Part shown: positions 1 through 6,365 of the stretch, piece by piece
How positions within the stretch are numbered: the stretch's first letter is position 1
Layout: each line of letters begins with the position of its first letter
Source: JACDDK01 sp038198445
GTDB lineage: Bacteria; Actinomycetota; Rubrobacteria; Rubrobacterales; Rubrobacteraceae
Assembly: GCA_038198445.1 (NCBI GenBank)
Contig: JBBPZZ010000113.1
Coordinates: 1-7,075, forward strand
DNA: 7,075 nucleotides
Direction of reading: 5' to 3'
The notes under the pieces: generated by a model
Database searches by the model: none
Seen by the model: the letters and a program-made list of their open reading frames with translations, nothing else
Told to the model about the DNA's origin: nothing
Position numbers and translations under genes: made by a program

Positions 1-412
1 CGAACTCCTGGAGCCAGGCCGGAGTCCGCACAACCTCCCGCTGGAGAAGGAAAGCGTGGGCCAGCTCGTGCCAGATAGTTAGCGGAAGTGTCGCTTGTGT
101 GCGTGGTGTTATATCCGGTGAGAGATTTTCCGGCAACACTAACGCTGAAGGGTTGGTCGAACGGGTGAAGTACGGCAGGCCCGGCGGGTAGGGATGCTCG
201 TTCTCTCGTGGCGCGTCTTTCCAGTCCTCGTCCGCGACGAGCATGACCGTAAGCACCGGCGGCTCTACGTCCAGCATCTCCGCCAATGCTTCGGCGCCTT
301 GTGTGAGGCGGCGTCGGACTTCCCGCGACTGCTCTGCCAGCCCCGGCGGGTGGACGAACGGTACCGCGCCGTCCACCCGCTCGTAGCCTGGAAGCAAGGG
401 AGTTTCCCGCAT
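1..412 (-). CDS. Partial HExxH metallopeptidase-like protein, runs off left edge
   Basis: An open frame reads on the minus strand from an ATG at 412 (or the adjoining in-frame GTG at 415) to the window edge without a stop, giving about 137 residues. Near the visible end is TIWHELAHAF, a HExxH zinc-binding motif at residues 115-119. PAWLQEF follows, with a glutamate 17 residues after the second histidine, the layout of gluzincin-type (peptidase MA-like) enzymes in which a downstream W-x-x-E supplies the third zinc ligand. Upstream is a proline-rich stretch (HPYPPGLPYF, residues 73-82). No signal peptide is visible in the seen part. It starts about 20 nt after the leuA stop on the same strand, so co-transcription with leuA is likely. 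No strong Shine-Dalgarno is seen; a GTGGGGA lies some 12 nt before the GTG. I do not recognise a named family. Catalytic function is inferred from the motif alone. Confidence 0.72.
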   Translation of the reverse strand, partial: MRETPLLPGYERVDGAVPFVHPPGLAEQSREVRRRLTQGAEALAEMLDVEPPVLTVMLVADEDWKDAPRENEHPYPPGLPYFTRSTNPSALVLPENLSPDITPRTQATLPLTIWHELAHAFLLQREVVRTPAWLQEF

Positions 413-434
413 CACCGGCGCGGCGTCCCCACTG

Positions 435-1967
435 CTAAGGTGTGGCCCACGCGGCCCCGACCCTGCCGGCCGTGTAGACGTTGACCGCCCGCACGTAGGC
501 GCGCGCGGCCGCCTCGACCACGTCCTGCGAGAGGCCGCGCCCGGCGTACTCGTTGCCCTCGAAGTCCACCGAGACCCGCACCTCGCCGAGGGCGTCCTTG
601 CCGCCCGTAACGGCGTCGATGCGGAAGTCCGTCAGGCGTCCCTTGATGTTCGTCGCGGCGTCGATGGCGCGGAAAACCGCGTCAACCGGACCTTCACCCT
701 CGGCCTCCGCCTCGAACGTGCCGTGTTCGGCGTGCGAGATCGTCACCGCCGCCCGGCTCTGGCGGCCCGTCGCCGCGACTACCCGGAACGACTCCATTAC
801 GAACTTGCCCTCGAAGGAGCCAACCTCGTCGGCGGCTATGGCTTCGAGGTCGGCGGCCGTGACGGTCTTCTTGTGGTCGGCTATCTCCTTGAAGCGCACG
901 AACGCCCGCTTGAGTACCTCGCCCTCCACGTAGTAGCCGAGCTCCTCCAGGGCGTCCTTGAGGGCGTGACGGCCGGAGTGCTTGCCGAGGAAGATGTTCG
1001 TGCCTTCCAGGCCGATGTCTTCTTTCGTCATGATCTCGAACGTTCGGCGGTCCTTGAGGACCCCGTCCTGGTGGATGCCGGACTCGTGCAGGAAGGCGTT
1101 GCGTCCGACGATGGCCTTGTTCGGCGGCACCTCGTAGCCGGTTATGTTCGAGACCATGCGGCTCGTGTTGGCGAGTTGGCGCGTCTCTATGTCCACCTCC
1201 ACGTCGTAGAAGTCGCCGCGCGTCGCGAGCGCCATCACGACCTCTTCGAGAGAGGCGTTACCGGCCCGCTCCCCGATACCGTTTACAGCCACCTCGATCT
1301 GGCGCGCCCCGACCTCGACTCCCGCGAGCGAGTTCGCGACCGCCATCCCCAGGTCGTCGTGGCAGTGTACCGAGAGCACCCTATTCCTGAGGCCCGGTAC
1401 CCGCTCCTGGAGCTCTCTCAGGAACGCCATGAACTCCGGCGGCGTCGTGTAACCAACCGTATCCGCAATATTCACCACGTCCGCCCCGGCCTCCACGGCC
1501 GCCGCGACGACATCGGAGAGATACCCGATATCCGTCCGCGTCGCGTCCATCGGAGAGAACTCTACGTTGGGGCAGAGGCTCTTGGCGAATCGAACCGCCT
1601 CACCGGCGCGGACGAGTATGTCTCTCTGGTTAGAGCGCATCTGGTGCTCGATGTGCAGGTCCGAGGTGCCGACGAAGGTATGGATGCGGGGCTTCTCCGA
1701 CCACTGGACCGCTTCCCAGGCGCGTTCGATGTCCTGCTCGTGGATGCGGGAGAGCCCGGCGATCGTTGGGCCTTTCACCTCGGCGGCGATGCGGGAGACG
1801 GACTCGAAGTCGCCCTCGGAGGTGATCGGGAAGCCGGCTTCGATCACGTCTACCCGCAGCCGCGCGAGCTGGCGGGCTATCTCTACCTTCTCCTCTACCG
1901 ACAGCGAGATACCCGGCGACTGCTCGCCATCCCGAAGCGTGGTGTCGAAGATCTCTACTCGACGCAT
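435..1967 (-). CDS. leuA: 2-isopropylmalate synthase
   Basis: Condenses acetyl-CoA with 2-ketoisovalerate to 2-isopropylmalate, the first committed step of leucine synthesis. The 510-residue protein opens with the HMGL-like TIM barrel: DTTLRDGEQSPG (residues 8-19, Arg12-Asp13 expected catalytic/metal), HCHDDLGMA (201-209, His201 and His203 metal ligands) and NGIGERAGNASLEE (229-242). A linker with GIHQDG (297-302) and GKHSGRHAL (328-336) follows, then the C-terminal LeuA regulatory domain (about 385-505) with the EGEGPVDAVFRAID segment that binds leucine for feedback inhibition. Length and motifs match the E. coli/Bacillus type (about 515-523 aa), not the longer M. tuberculosis type. The ATG at 1967 puts the conserved RRVEIFDTTLRDGEQ at the N-terminus; a purine-rich GGGAG/GAGAG stretch precedes it. 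It is separated from ilvE by a structured 186-bp leader, so it probably has its own regulation within the cluster. Confidence 0.96.
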   Translation of the reverse strand: MRRVEIFDTTLRDGEQSPGISLSVEEKVEIARQLARLRVDVIEAGFPITSEGDFESVSRIAAEVKGPTIAGLSRIHEQDIERAWEAVQWSEKPRIHTFVGTSDLHIEHQMRSNQRDILVRAGEAVRFAKSLCPNVEFSPMDATRTDIGYLSDVVAAAVEAGADVVNIADTVGYTTPPEFMAFLRELQERVPGLRNRVLSVHCHDDLGMAVANSLAGVEVGARQIEVAVNGIGERAGNASLEEVVMALATRGDFYDVEVDIETRQLANTSRMVSNITGYEVPPNKAIVGRNAFLHESGIHQDGVLKDRRTFEIMTKEDIGLEGTNIFLGKHSGRHALKDALEELGYYVEGEVLKRAFVRFKEIADHKKTVTAADLEAIAADEVGSFEGKFVMESFRVVAATGRQSRAAVTISHAEHGTFEAEAEGEGPVDAVFRAIDAATNIKGRLTDFRIDAVTGGKDALGEVRVSVDFEGNEYAGRGLSQDVVEAAARAYVRAVNVYTAGRVGAAWATP

Positions 1968-2043
1968 ATGTCTCTCATCTCCCTACGTTGAAAACTAGAT
2001 TTAAACTACTGCTCTTGGGTGATTGGTGGCGGCGGGCAGCCGG

Positions 2044-2115
2044 CTAAAGGCCGGGGCTGATAATTCGCCCGGCGGCCACCCTGGTTAGTCGTAGGATGAC
2101 TGGAGAAACGCGCAA
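2044..2115 (-). CDS. Candidate leuA leader peptide (23 codons from TTG)
   Basis: A short ORF from TTG at 2115 to TAG at 2044-2046 encodes 23 residues that include VILRLTR and AAGRIISPGL. Six residues are isoleucine, valine or leucine in the first half alone, and the two internal leucines are both CTA (2094-2092 and 2088-2086), flanking CGA. CTA is normally the rarest leucine codon in GC-rich genomes, so it would make ribosome progress sensitive to leucyl-tRNA supply. The ORF overlaps the GC-rich hairpins of the leader, as expected for an attenuation peptide. The start is uncertain: TTG at 2115 and ATT at 2118 are candidates, and the nearest Shine-Dalgarno-like AAGGTGA is rather far (about 11 nt or more). 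It resembles the end of the ilvB leader ORF (6365-6550). Translation is inferred, not shown. Confidence 0.4.
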   Translation of the reverse strand: MRVSPVILRLTRVAAGRIISPGL

Positions 2116-2119
2116 AATG

Positions 2120-2137
2120 TTAGAAGCTCACCTTCAT
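2120..2137 (-). other. Five-codon mini-ORF in leuA leader
   Basis: ATGAAGGTGAGCTTCTAA reads M-K-V-S-F-stop close to the predicted leuA transcript start. TCAC just before it can pair with its GTGA, and GAAG with CTTC, so it may simply be a small hairpin. It holds no branched-chain-rich codon run apart from one valine. Its AAGGTGA could also act as the ribosome binding site for the following leader ORF. Confidence 0.25.
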
Positions 2138-2147
2138 GTGAGGCGAT

Positions 2148-2176
2148 AGTATCTCATTGCCGCGCCCCTTCCGCAA
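2148..2176 (-). promoter_or_regulatory. Candidate leuA promoter overlapping the ilvE stop
   Basis: On the minus strand TTGCGG (2176-2171) and GATACT (2153-2148) are separated by 17 bp, matching TTGACA and TATAAT at 3/6 and 4/6. The -10 box begins immediately after the ilvE stop codon. It would give a transcript beginning near 2141 that carries the entire leader. The match is weak, and leuA may equally be read through from ilvE. Confidence 0.3.
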
Positions 2177-3110
2177 CCTCGACGGCGATGGTCCAGTCGG
2201 CATACCTGTCCAGCTCGCCGCGCGCGGCCTTGAAGTACATCTCCTGTAACCTCTCGGCGAACGGGCCGATGCCGCCAGTACCGATGGGCCTATCGTCTAT
2301 CTCGGTAACGGGAGCTATCTGGAAGCCGGTGCCTGTCAGGAAGACCTCGTCGGCGGCGTAGAGTTCGGTGCGACCGACGTTTCGCTCCTCGGTCTTCATG
2401 CCGAATTCTTTGTCGGCCAGATCCATCACCGCGTCACGGGTTATTCCTTCGAGGATGTCCGCCGTTACGGGCGGCGTTATTAGCTGATCTTTCCTGATAA
2501 GGAAGATGTTGGCCGCGCTGGCCTCGGAGACGAACCCGTCGTGCGTTAGGAAGATGGCGTCGTCGTAGCCCGCCCGGTGCGCGGTGTCCACCGCGAGCGC
2601 CGTGTTGACGTAGGAGCCGGTGCATTTGGCGCGCGTCGGGATCGCGTTGTCCGCAACCCTCCTCCACGAGGAGACGCAGCACTTGAGGCCCGTAAGCTCC
2701 ACGTAGTTGCCCATCGGGACCGTGAAGATCGAAAGCTGAGATTCGCCCTTGAGGTTGACCCCGACCGACTCGGCGGACTTGTAGGCCAGCGGCCGGATGT
2801 AGGTGTCCTCGCGCGGGGCGTTGCGCTTGAGTATTTCCAGCGTGATGTCGCACAACTCGTCCACCGTGTGCGGCGTGTCTATCCTCAAAGTCCGGCAGGA
2901 TTTCTCGAACCGCTCGTAGTGCTCGCGCAGCTTGAGGACCTGCAGCGTCCCGCGCTCCTCGTTCCAGTACGCCCGGATGCCCTCGAAGACGCCCGTGCCG
3001 TAGTTCAGGGCGTGGGTGGCGGGGGAGAGGCGTATGTCTCCCATCTTGACCATCTCGCCGCCGTGGTAGGCCCACTCGGCGTCCGAAGCGGCGAATGCCT
3101 TGCGGCTCAT
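2154..3110 (-). CDS. ilvE: Branched-chain amino acid aminotransferase
   Basis: A PLP-dependent class IV (fold type IV) aminotransferase that carries out the last step to valine, isoleucine and leucine using glutamate as amino donor. The 318-residue protein has YGTGVFEGIRAY (37-48), the PLP Schiff-base lysine in IPTRAKCTGSY (Lys162), the class IV signature region EASAANIFLI (197-206) and TGTGFQIAPV (259-268), which contacts the cofactor phosphate and substrate. Length agrees with bacterial IlvE (about 300-310 aa). The open frame extends 51 codons further upstream, but that extension lies inside ilvC and is arginine/proline-rich. The ATG at 3110 is chosen because it overlaps the ilvC stop (ATGA) and has a GGGAGG ribosome binding site 6 nt upstream. 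Translational coupling to ilvC is likely. Confidence 0.95.
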   Translation of the reverse strand: MSRKAFAASDAEWAYHGGEMVKMGDIRLSPATHALNYGTGVFEGIRAYWNEERGTLQVLKLREHYERFEKSCRTLRIDTPHTVDELCDITLEILKRNAPREDTYIRPLAYKSAESVGVNLKGESQLSIFTVPMGNYVELTGLKCCVSSWRRVADNAIPTRAKCTGSYVNTALAVDTAHRAGYDDAIFLTHDGFVSEASAANIFLIRKDQLITPPVTADILEGITRDAVMDLADKEFGMKTEERNVGRTELYAADEVFLTGTGFQIAPVTEIDDRPIGTGGIGPFAERLQEMYFKAARGELDRYADWTIAVEVAEGARQ

Positions 3111-4129
3111 AGAGCACCTCCCGATTGAGCGGTCGCCGGCTCCTCGGCTCCTTCGGCCGCAAGCGCCCGCAACTGGTCTCCGACCCTGGACACATGACCT
3201 TCGGCCTCCCGGCGGCGCATCGCGAGGAAGCTCGCCGCGCCGGCCTGGTTCTCCAGCACCCACTCACGGGCGAACTTGCCGCTCTGGATGTCTGCCAGGA
3301 TGCCGCGCATCCGCTCCTTCGTGCCTTCGTCAACGATCTTCGGCCCGGCGGTGTAGTCGCCGTACTCGGCGGTGTTGGAGATCGAGTAGCGCATCTGAGC
3401 GAGGCCGCCCTCGTAGATGAGGTCCACGATCAGCTTTAGCTCGTTCACGCACTCGTAATAGGCAAGCTCCGGCTGATAACCCGCCTCCACCAGCGTCTCG
3501 AAACCGGCTGTCAGGAGGGCGCTCAACCCGCCGCAGAGCACCGCCTGTTCCCCGAAGAGGTCCGTCTCGGTCTCCTCGGCGAAGGTGGTCTCGATGATGC
3601 CGGCGCGCCCGGACCCGATGCCGCGGGCGTAAGAGAGGATCAAGTCGTGCGCCTGGCCCGAAGCGTCGTTCTCCACCGCGAAGAGCGACGGCATCCCCTT
3701 GCCTTCGACGTACAGTCGGCGCAGGACGTGGCCCGGCCCCTTCGGAGCGACGAGCCCCAGGTCCACCTCCGGCGGAACCACGATCTGGTTGAAGTGGATG
3801 TTGAAGCCGTGCGCGAAGAGCATGAGCATGCCCTCCGACAGGTTCGGCTCTACCTCCGCCTTGAACACGGCCGACTGCTTCTCGTCCGGGAGGAGCATCA
3901 TCACCACGTCGGCCCACTGCACCGCGTCGGCGATGGTCATGACCTTCAGGCCTTCCTCTTCGGCTTTCGGCCAGCTCTTAGATCCCTCGTAGAGCCCGAC
4001 CCCGACTTCGCAGCCGGAGTCCTTCAGGTTCAGCGCGTGGGCGTGACCCTGGCTGCCGTAGCCGAGGATCGCGACTTTCTTCTGAGTGATCTCATTTCCA
4101 ATATCAGCTTCGCGGTATACCCGTGCCAT
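3107..4129 (-). CDS. ilvC: Ketol-acid reductoisomerase (class I)
   Basis: Converts acetolactate and acetohydroxybutyrate to the dihydroxy acids with NAD(P)H and Mg2+. The 340-residue protein has an N-terminal Rossmann domain with GYGSQGHAHA (24-33), AHGFN (106-110) and VAPKGPGH (127-134, Lys130). The C-terminal knotted domain carries the metal ligands Asp190 and Glu194 in ETDLFGEQ, Glu226 and Glu230 in YYECVNELK, and Ser251 in SISNTAEYG. Length fits class I KARI (about 330-345 aa). In the cofactor loop GLYEGSKSW (45-53), both serines that usually contact the NADPH phosphate are kept, while the frequently seen arginine after GL is tyrosine. The C-terminal tail (about 325-340) is a low-complexity Ala/Glu/Gly stretch. 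It starts directly after the ilvN stop (TAGATG), with GGAGGAG (4141-4135) 5 nt upstream. Confidence 0.97.
   Translation of the reverse strand: MARVYREADIGNEITQKKVAILGYGSQGHAHALNLKDSGCEVGVGLYEGSKSWPKAEEEGLKVMTIADAVQWADVVMMLLPDEKQSAVFKAEVEPNLSEGMLMLFAHGFNIHFNQIVVPPEVDLGLVAPKGPGHVLRRLYVEGKGMPSLFAVENDASGQAHDLILSYARGIGSGRAGIIETTFAEETETDLFGEQAVLCGGLSALLTAGFETLVEAGYQPELAYYECVNELKLIVDLIYEGGLAQMRYSISNTAEYGDYTAGPKIVDEGTKERMRGILADIQSGKFAREWVLENQAGAASFLAMRRREAEGHVSRVGDQLRALAAEGAEEPATAQSGGAL
3116..3122 (-). promoter_or_regulatory. Ribosome binding site fixing the ilvE start
   Basis: GGGAGGT on the minus strand lies 6 nt before the ATG at 3110, inside the last codons of ilvC. It is a near-perfect Shine-Dalgarno and decides between this start and the longer open frame beginning at 3263. 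Confidence 0.8.
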
Positions 4130-4588
4130 CTAAACTCCTCCGTTCCCCGGCCGGGCCACAGGCCCCAGCCGAACCATGTCTTCTACTTTATCGTCCAGAG
4201 ACGCGAGCCAGCCCTCCACTTTCTCGGGTTCTCCCGACGCGACCACTGTCCCATCGCTCTCGTGCGCTTCGATCCCCGCCTGCGTCGCCGACTCGCGCCA
4301 ATCGCCGCCGGTCTTGAGCAGGACGACCTCCAGGCTCTCTTTCGCGGGACCGGCCTCTTCCACGTCTTCCAGGGCGGAGAGGAGTGCGGTGTAGCGCAGC
4401 GCTGTCTCGGGCGGGCAGTCGAGCAGGATGGTGGCGCGCATCCCGCCAGCGTCCCGGCCCAGGGTGAAACCCGCGACCGGCATCCGCTTGTTCTGGAGCG
4501 TCATGAGGAAGCGGTTCAGGGCGAGCATCCCGCCGGTGAAGCGGACCTCTATGGAGTTGAGCGCCACGTCCGTCGCTCTAGGCGCCAT
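4130..4588 (-). CDS. ilvN: Acetolactate synthase small (regulatory) subunit, divergent ACT domain
   Basis: Regulatory partner of IlvB. The 152-residue protein has an N-terminal ACT-like domain (about 11-80, beginning SIEVRFTGGMLALNRFL) and a C-terminal domain (about 83-148). The latter ends in VEDMVRLGPVARPG, which matches the IlvH/IlvN ending of the type ELVRTG-VAM-RG. The ACT domain is strongly diverged: aligned on ALNR to the E. coli IlvH ALSR, the valine-contacting Asn11, Gly14 and Asn29 correspond to Gly19, Leu22 and Pro37. In that respect it recalls IlvM of the valine-insensitive isozyme II. The ATG at 4588 overlaps the ilvB stop by 11 nt with only a weak GAAGA upstream; a GTG at 4567 is an alternative. 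Identity rests on position between ilvB and ilvC plus the C-terminal match. Confidence 0.88.
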   Translation of the reverse strand: MAPRATDVALNSIEVRFTGGMLALNRFLMTLQNKRMPVAGFTLGRDAGGMRATILLDCPPETALRYTALLSALEDVEEAGPAKESLEVVLLKTGGDWRESATQAGIEAHESDGTVVASGEPEKVEGWLASLDDKVEDMVRLGPVARPGNGGV

Positions 4589-6287
4589 CTTCTTCGATCA
4601 TCTCGTTGACGCTCATGCCGGATGGGATCATGGGGTACACGTTCGCCTCGGGGTCGATGTGGAAGTCGAGGATCGTGCATCCCGGCGTCTCCCGCGCCCA
4701 CCGGATCGCCTCCTCCACGTCGTCGCCTTCCCGGATCGTGCGTCCGGCGAGCCCGTAGGCGGCGGTAAGATGCTCGTAGTTGGGGCCGGTGATCGGGGTC
4801 TCCGAGTAGCGGCGGTTGTGGAAGAACTGCTGCCACTGGCGCACCATCCCCAGGTAGCCGTTGTTGAGAACCGCTACCTTTATGTTCAGACCGAACTCGC
4901 GGATGGTGGCGAGCTCCTGGATGTTCATCTGGAAGCCGCCGTCGCCCGCGACGACCCAAACCTCGTCGTCCGGGTAGGCGAACGCGACGCCCATCGCCGC
5001 CGGGAGCGCGAAGCCCATCGTGCCGAGGCCGCCGCTGGTTATGTGGCTGTTCGCCTTCGTGAACTTGAAGAACTGCGCGGCCCACATCTGATGCTGCCCC
5101 ACGTCCGTGACGAGCCGCACGTCGCCGTCCGTCGCCTCCCTTATGGCGTCCATGACCTGGATCGGTCCGTACTTGCCACGCGCCTCGTCCTCGCGCCGCT
5201 TCTCCGGCTCCTGGCTCACGGTAAGCTCCTCGCGCCACTCCGCGCAACCCTCGGCTTCTTCGGCGGGGACGTCTTCGAGATGCCCGAGGACGGCGCGCAG
5301 GGCTGATTTAGCGTCCGCCGCTATCCCGACGGTCGGCTTGATGACCTTGCCCAACTCGGACGGGTCCACGTCTACGTGGATGACCTTCGCGTTCGGGGCG
5401 AACTTGTGTGCGGCGCCGGTGATCCTGTCGTCGAAGCGCATCCCGATGGCGAACAACAGGTCCGAGCGGTCTATCGCCCGGTTGACGCTCGCCTGCCCGT
5501 GCATCCCCGGCCAGCCCAGATAAAGCGGATGGTCGTCCGGGAACGCGCTGATCCCGAGCAGCGTCGTCACCACCGGAATCCCCGTCCGCTCCGCCAGAAG
5601 CCGCAGTTCCATCTCCGCGCCCGAGAGAGTAACACCGTGTCCGGCCAGGATGATGGGCCGCTTCGCCTTCCGCAGCAGCATCGCCGCCCGCTCCAGGCCC
5701 GGCGACTCGACTGGCGCCGGGGCTTCGCGCAGACGACGGTATCCGTTGTCGTTGCATGCGGCGAACTGCACGTCCTTCGGCACGTCCACGAGGACCGGGC
5801 CGGGACGGCCGCTGCGGGCGATCTCGAACGCCCGCCGCATCGTCGGGTACAGCTCGTCCGGGTCTTCGATCAGGAACGAATGCTTGGTGAAGGGTAGCGT
5901 CATGCCCATCACGTTCGTCTCCTGGAAGGAGTCCTTGCCCAGGGCGGGACGTCCGACCTGGCCGGTGATCGCCACGAGCGGCACCGAGTCCATCTGCGCC
6001 GTCGCGAGCCCGGTTACGATGTTAGTCGCGCCCGGACCACTGGTCGCCACGACCACCCCGACCCGGCCCGTCGCCCGCGCGTATCCGTCGGCGGCGTGGG
6101 CCGCGGCCTGCTCGTGGCGGGTGAGGACGTGTTTTAGTGGGTAGTCGGGGAGGGCATCGTAGAACGGCATGATCGCGCCGCCCGGATACCCGAACAGGTA
6201 CTCGACCCCTTCGTCCAGCAGCGCCTCGCACATCGCCTCGCTTCCAGTGCGCGGCTTGTATTCGATTCTAAGAGCGGTGTTTTCCAC
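4578..6287 (-). CDS. ilvB: Acetolactate synthase large (catalytic) subunit
   Basis: A thiamine diphosphate and FAD enzyme making acetolactate from two pyruvates, or acetohydroxybutyrate from pyruvate and 2-ketobutyrate. The 569 residues show the TPP-family order. The N-terminal PYR domain has VEYLFGYPGGAIMPFYDAL (28-46), the catalytic Glu59 in TRHEQAAAHAADGYAR and TSGPGATN (82-89). The central domain has the FDDRITG segment (285-291) near FAD. The C-terminal PP domain has the metal/TPP motif GDGGFQMN (448-455) through LNNGYLGMVRQWQ (474-486). Trp485 is the position linked to herbicide resistance. Length is typical (about 560-590 aa). The start is GTG at 6287 with a modest GGGG 6 nt upstream; it gives the usual short N-terminus before RTGSEAMCEAL. 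It is first in the cluster and preceded by a long structured leader. Confidence 0.97.
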   Translation of the reverse strand: MENTALRIEYKPRTGSEAMCEALLDEGVEYLFGYPGGAIMPFYDALPDYPLKHVLTRHEQAAAHAADGYARATGRVGVVVATSGPGATNIVTGLATAQMDSVPLVAITGQVGRPALGKDSFQETNVMGMTLPFTKHSFLIEDPDELYPTMRRAFEIARSGRPGPVLVDVPKDVQFAACNDNGYRRLREAPAPVESPGLERAAMLLRKAKRPIILAGHGVTLSGAEMELRLLAERTGIPVVTTLLGISAFPDDHPLYLGWPGMHGQASVNRAIDRSDLLFAIGMRFDDRITGAAHKFAPNAKVIHVDVDPSELGKVIKPTVGIAADAKSALRAVLGHLEDVPAEEAEGCAEWREELTVSQEPEKRREDEARGKYGPIQVMDAIREATDGDVRLVTDVGQHQMWAAQFFKFTKANSHITSGGLGTMGFALPAAMGVAFAYPDDEVWVVAGDGGFQMNIQELATIREFGLNIKVAVLNNGYLGMVRQWQQFFHNRRYSETPITGPNYEHLTAAYGLAGRTIREGDDVEEAIRWARETPGCTILDFHIDPEANVYPMIPSGMSVNEMIEEDGA

Positions 6288-6290
6288 GGT

Positions 6291-6299
6291 TTACCCCAT
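6291..6299 (-). other. Two-codon ORF (ATG GGG TAA) covering the ilvB ribosome binding site
   Basis: The sequence before the ilvB GTG start is AATGGGGTAAACC, which reads Met-Gly-stop. The only Shine-Dalgarno-like stretch for ilvB, GGGG, is its second codon. It may be chance, or a minimal upstream ORF affecting ilvB initiation. Confidence 0.2.
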
Positions 6300-6319
6300 T
6301 CTAATAAAGAGAATTTCGT

Positions 6320-6365
6320 CTCGGCCTTGCCGGTAGAACGGGGTTTGTCCCCGAGCTTACGGCTC
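6320..6365 (-). terminator. Mutually exclusive small hairpins before ilvB, possible attenuator
   Basis: On the minus strand GAGC (6365-6362) pairs with GCTC (6356-6353). The next hairpin is CGGGG (6353-6349) with CCCCG (6343-6339), loop ACAAA, followed by TTCT. CTCGG (6355-6351) can instead pair with CCGAG (6324-6320), which would destroy both. Such alternatives fit a terminator/antiterminator switch, but the U-tract is short and interrupted, so terminator activity is uncertain. Confidence 0.35.

Larger units (their letters stand above)
1968..2153 (-). promoter_or_regulatory. leuA leader with competing hairpins, candidate attenuator or LEU-type element
   Basis: This ilvE-leuA gap is dense in self-complementary sequence. 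Read on the minus strand, GGTGGC (2080-2075) can pair with GCCACC (2030-2025). CCGGC (2054-2050) can pair with GCCGG (2044-2040) around a 5-nt loop. GGGC (2070-2067) can pair with either GCCC (2057-2054) or GCCC (2037-2034). Several of these cannot coexist, the hallmark of a switching leader. A short leucine-containing ORF ends inside the structure. No clear U-tract follows the hairpins, so a classical terminator is not evident and control could act on leuA translation. Comparative studies have predicted a conserved pseudoknot (LEU element) upstream of leuA in many Actinobacteria; whether this is that element I cannot tell. Confidence 0.55.

Noticed and set aside
194..484. Plus-strand 96-codon frame at the left end
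   Set aside because: Arginine- and proline-rich shadow opposite the partial HExxH frame and the end of leuA; no ribosome binding site or domain.
723..1991. 422-codon plus-strand open frame opposite leuA
   Set aside because: It is antisense to an unmistakable leuA, has R/D/V-rich shadow composition, no recognisable domain, and its openness follows from GC-rich codon usage on the other strand.
2071..2085. T-box-like AGGGTGG in the leuA leader
   Set aside because: The T-box core requires an AGGGUGG-N-ACCGCG continuation; here CCGCCGGGC follows and no stem I or specifier loop features were recognised.
3111..3263. Upstream extension of ilvE to ATG 3263
   Set aside because: The 51 extra residues lie inside ilvC, are low-complexity Arg/Gly/Pro-rich and unlike any IlvE N-terminus, while the ATG at 3110 has a strong ribosome binding site and ATGA overlap.
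3647..4609. 320-codon plus-strand frame opposite ilvC and ilvN
   Set aside because: Antisense shadow with His/Arg/Val-rich composition and no family resemblance.
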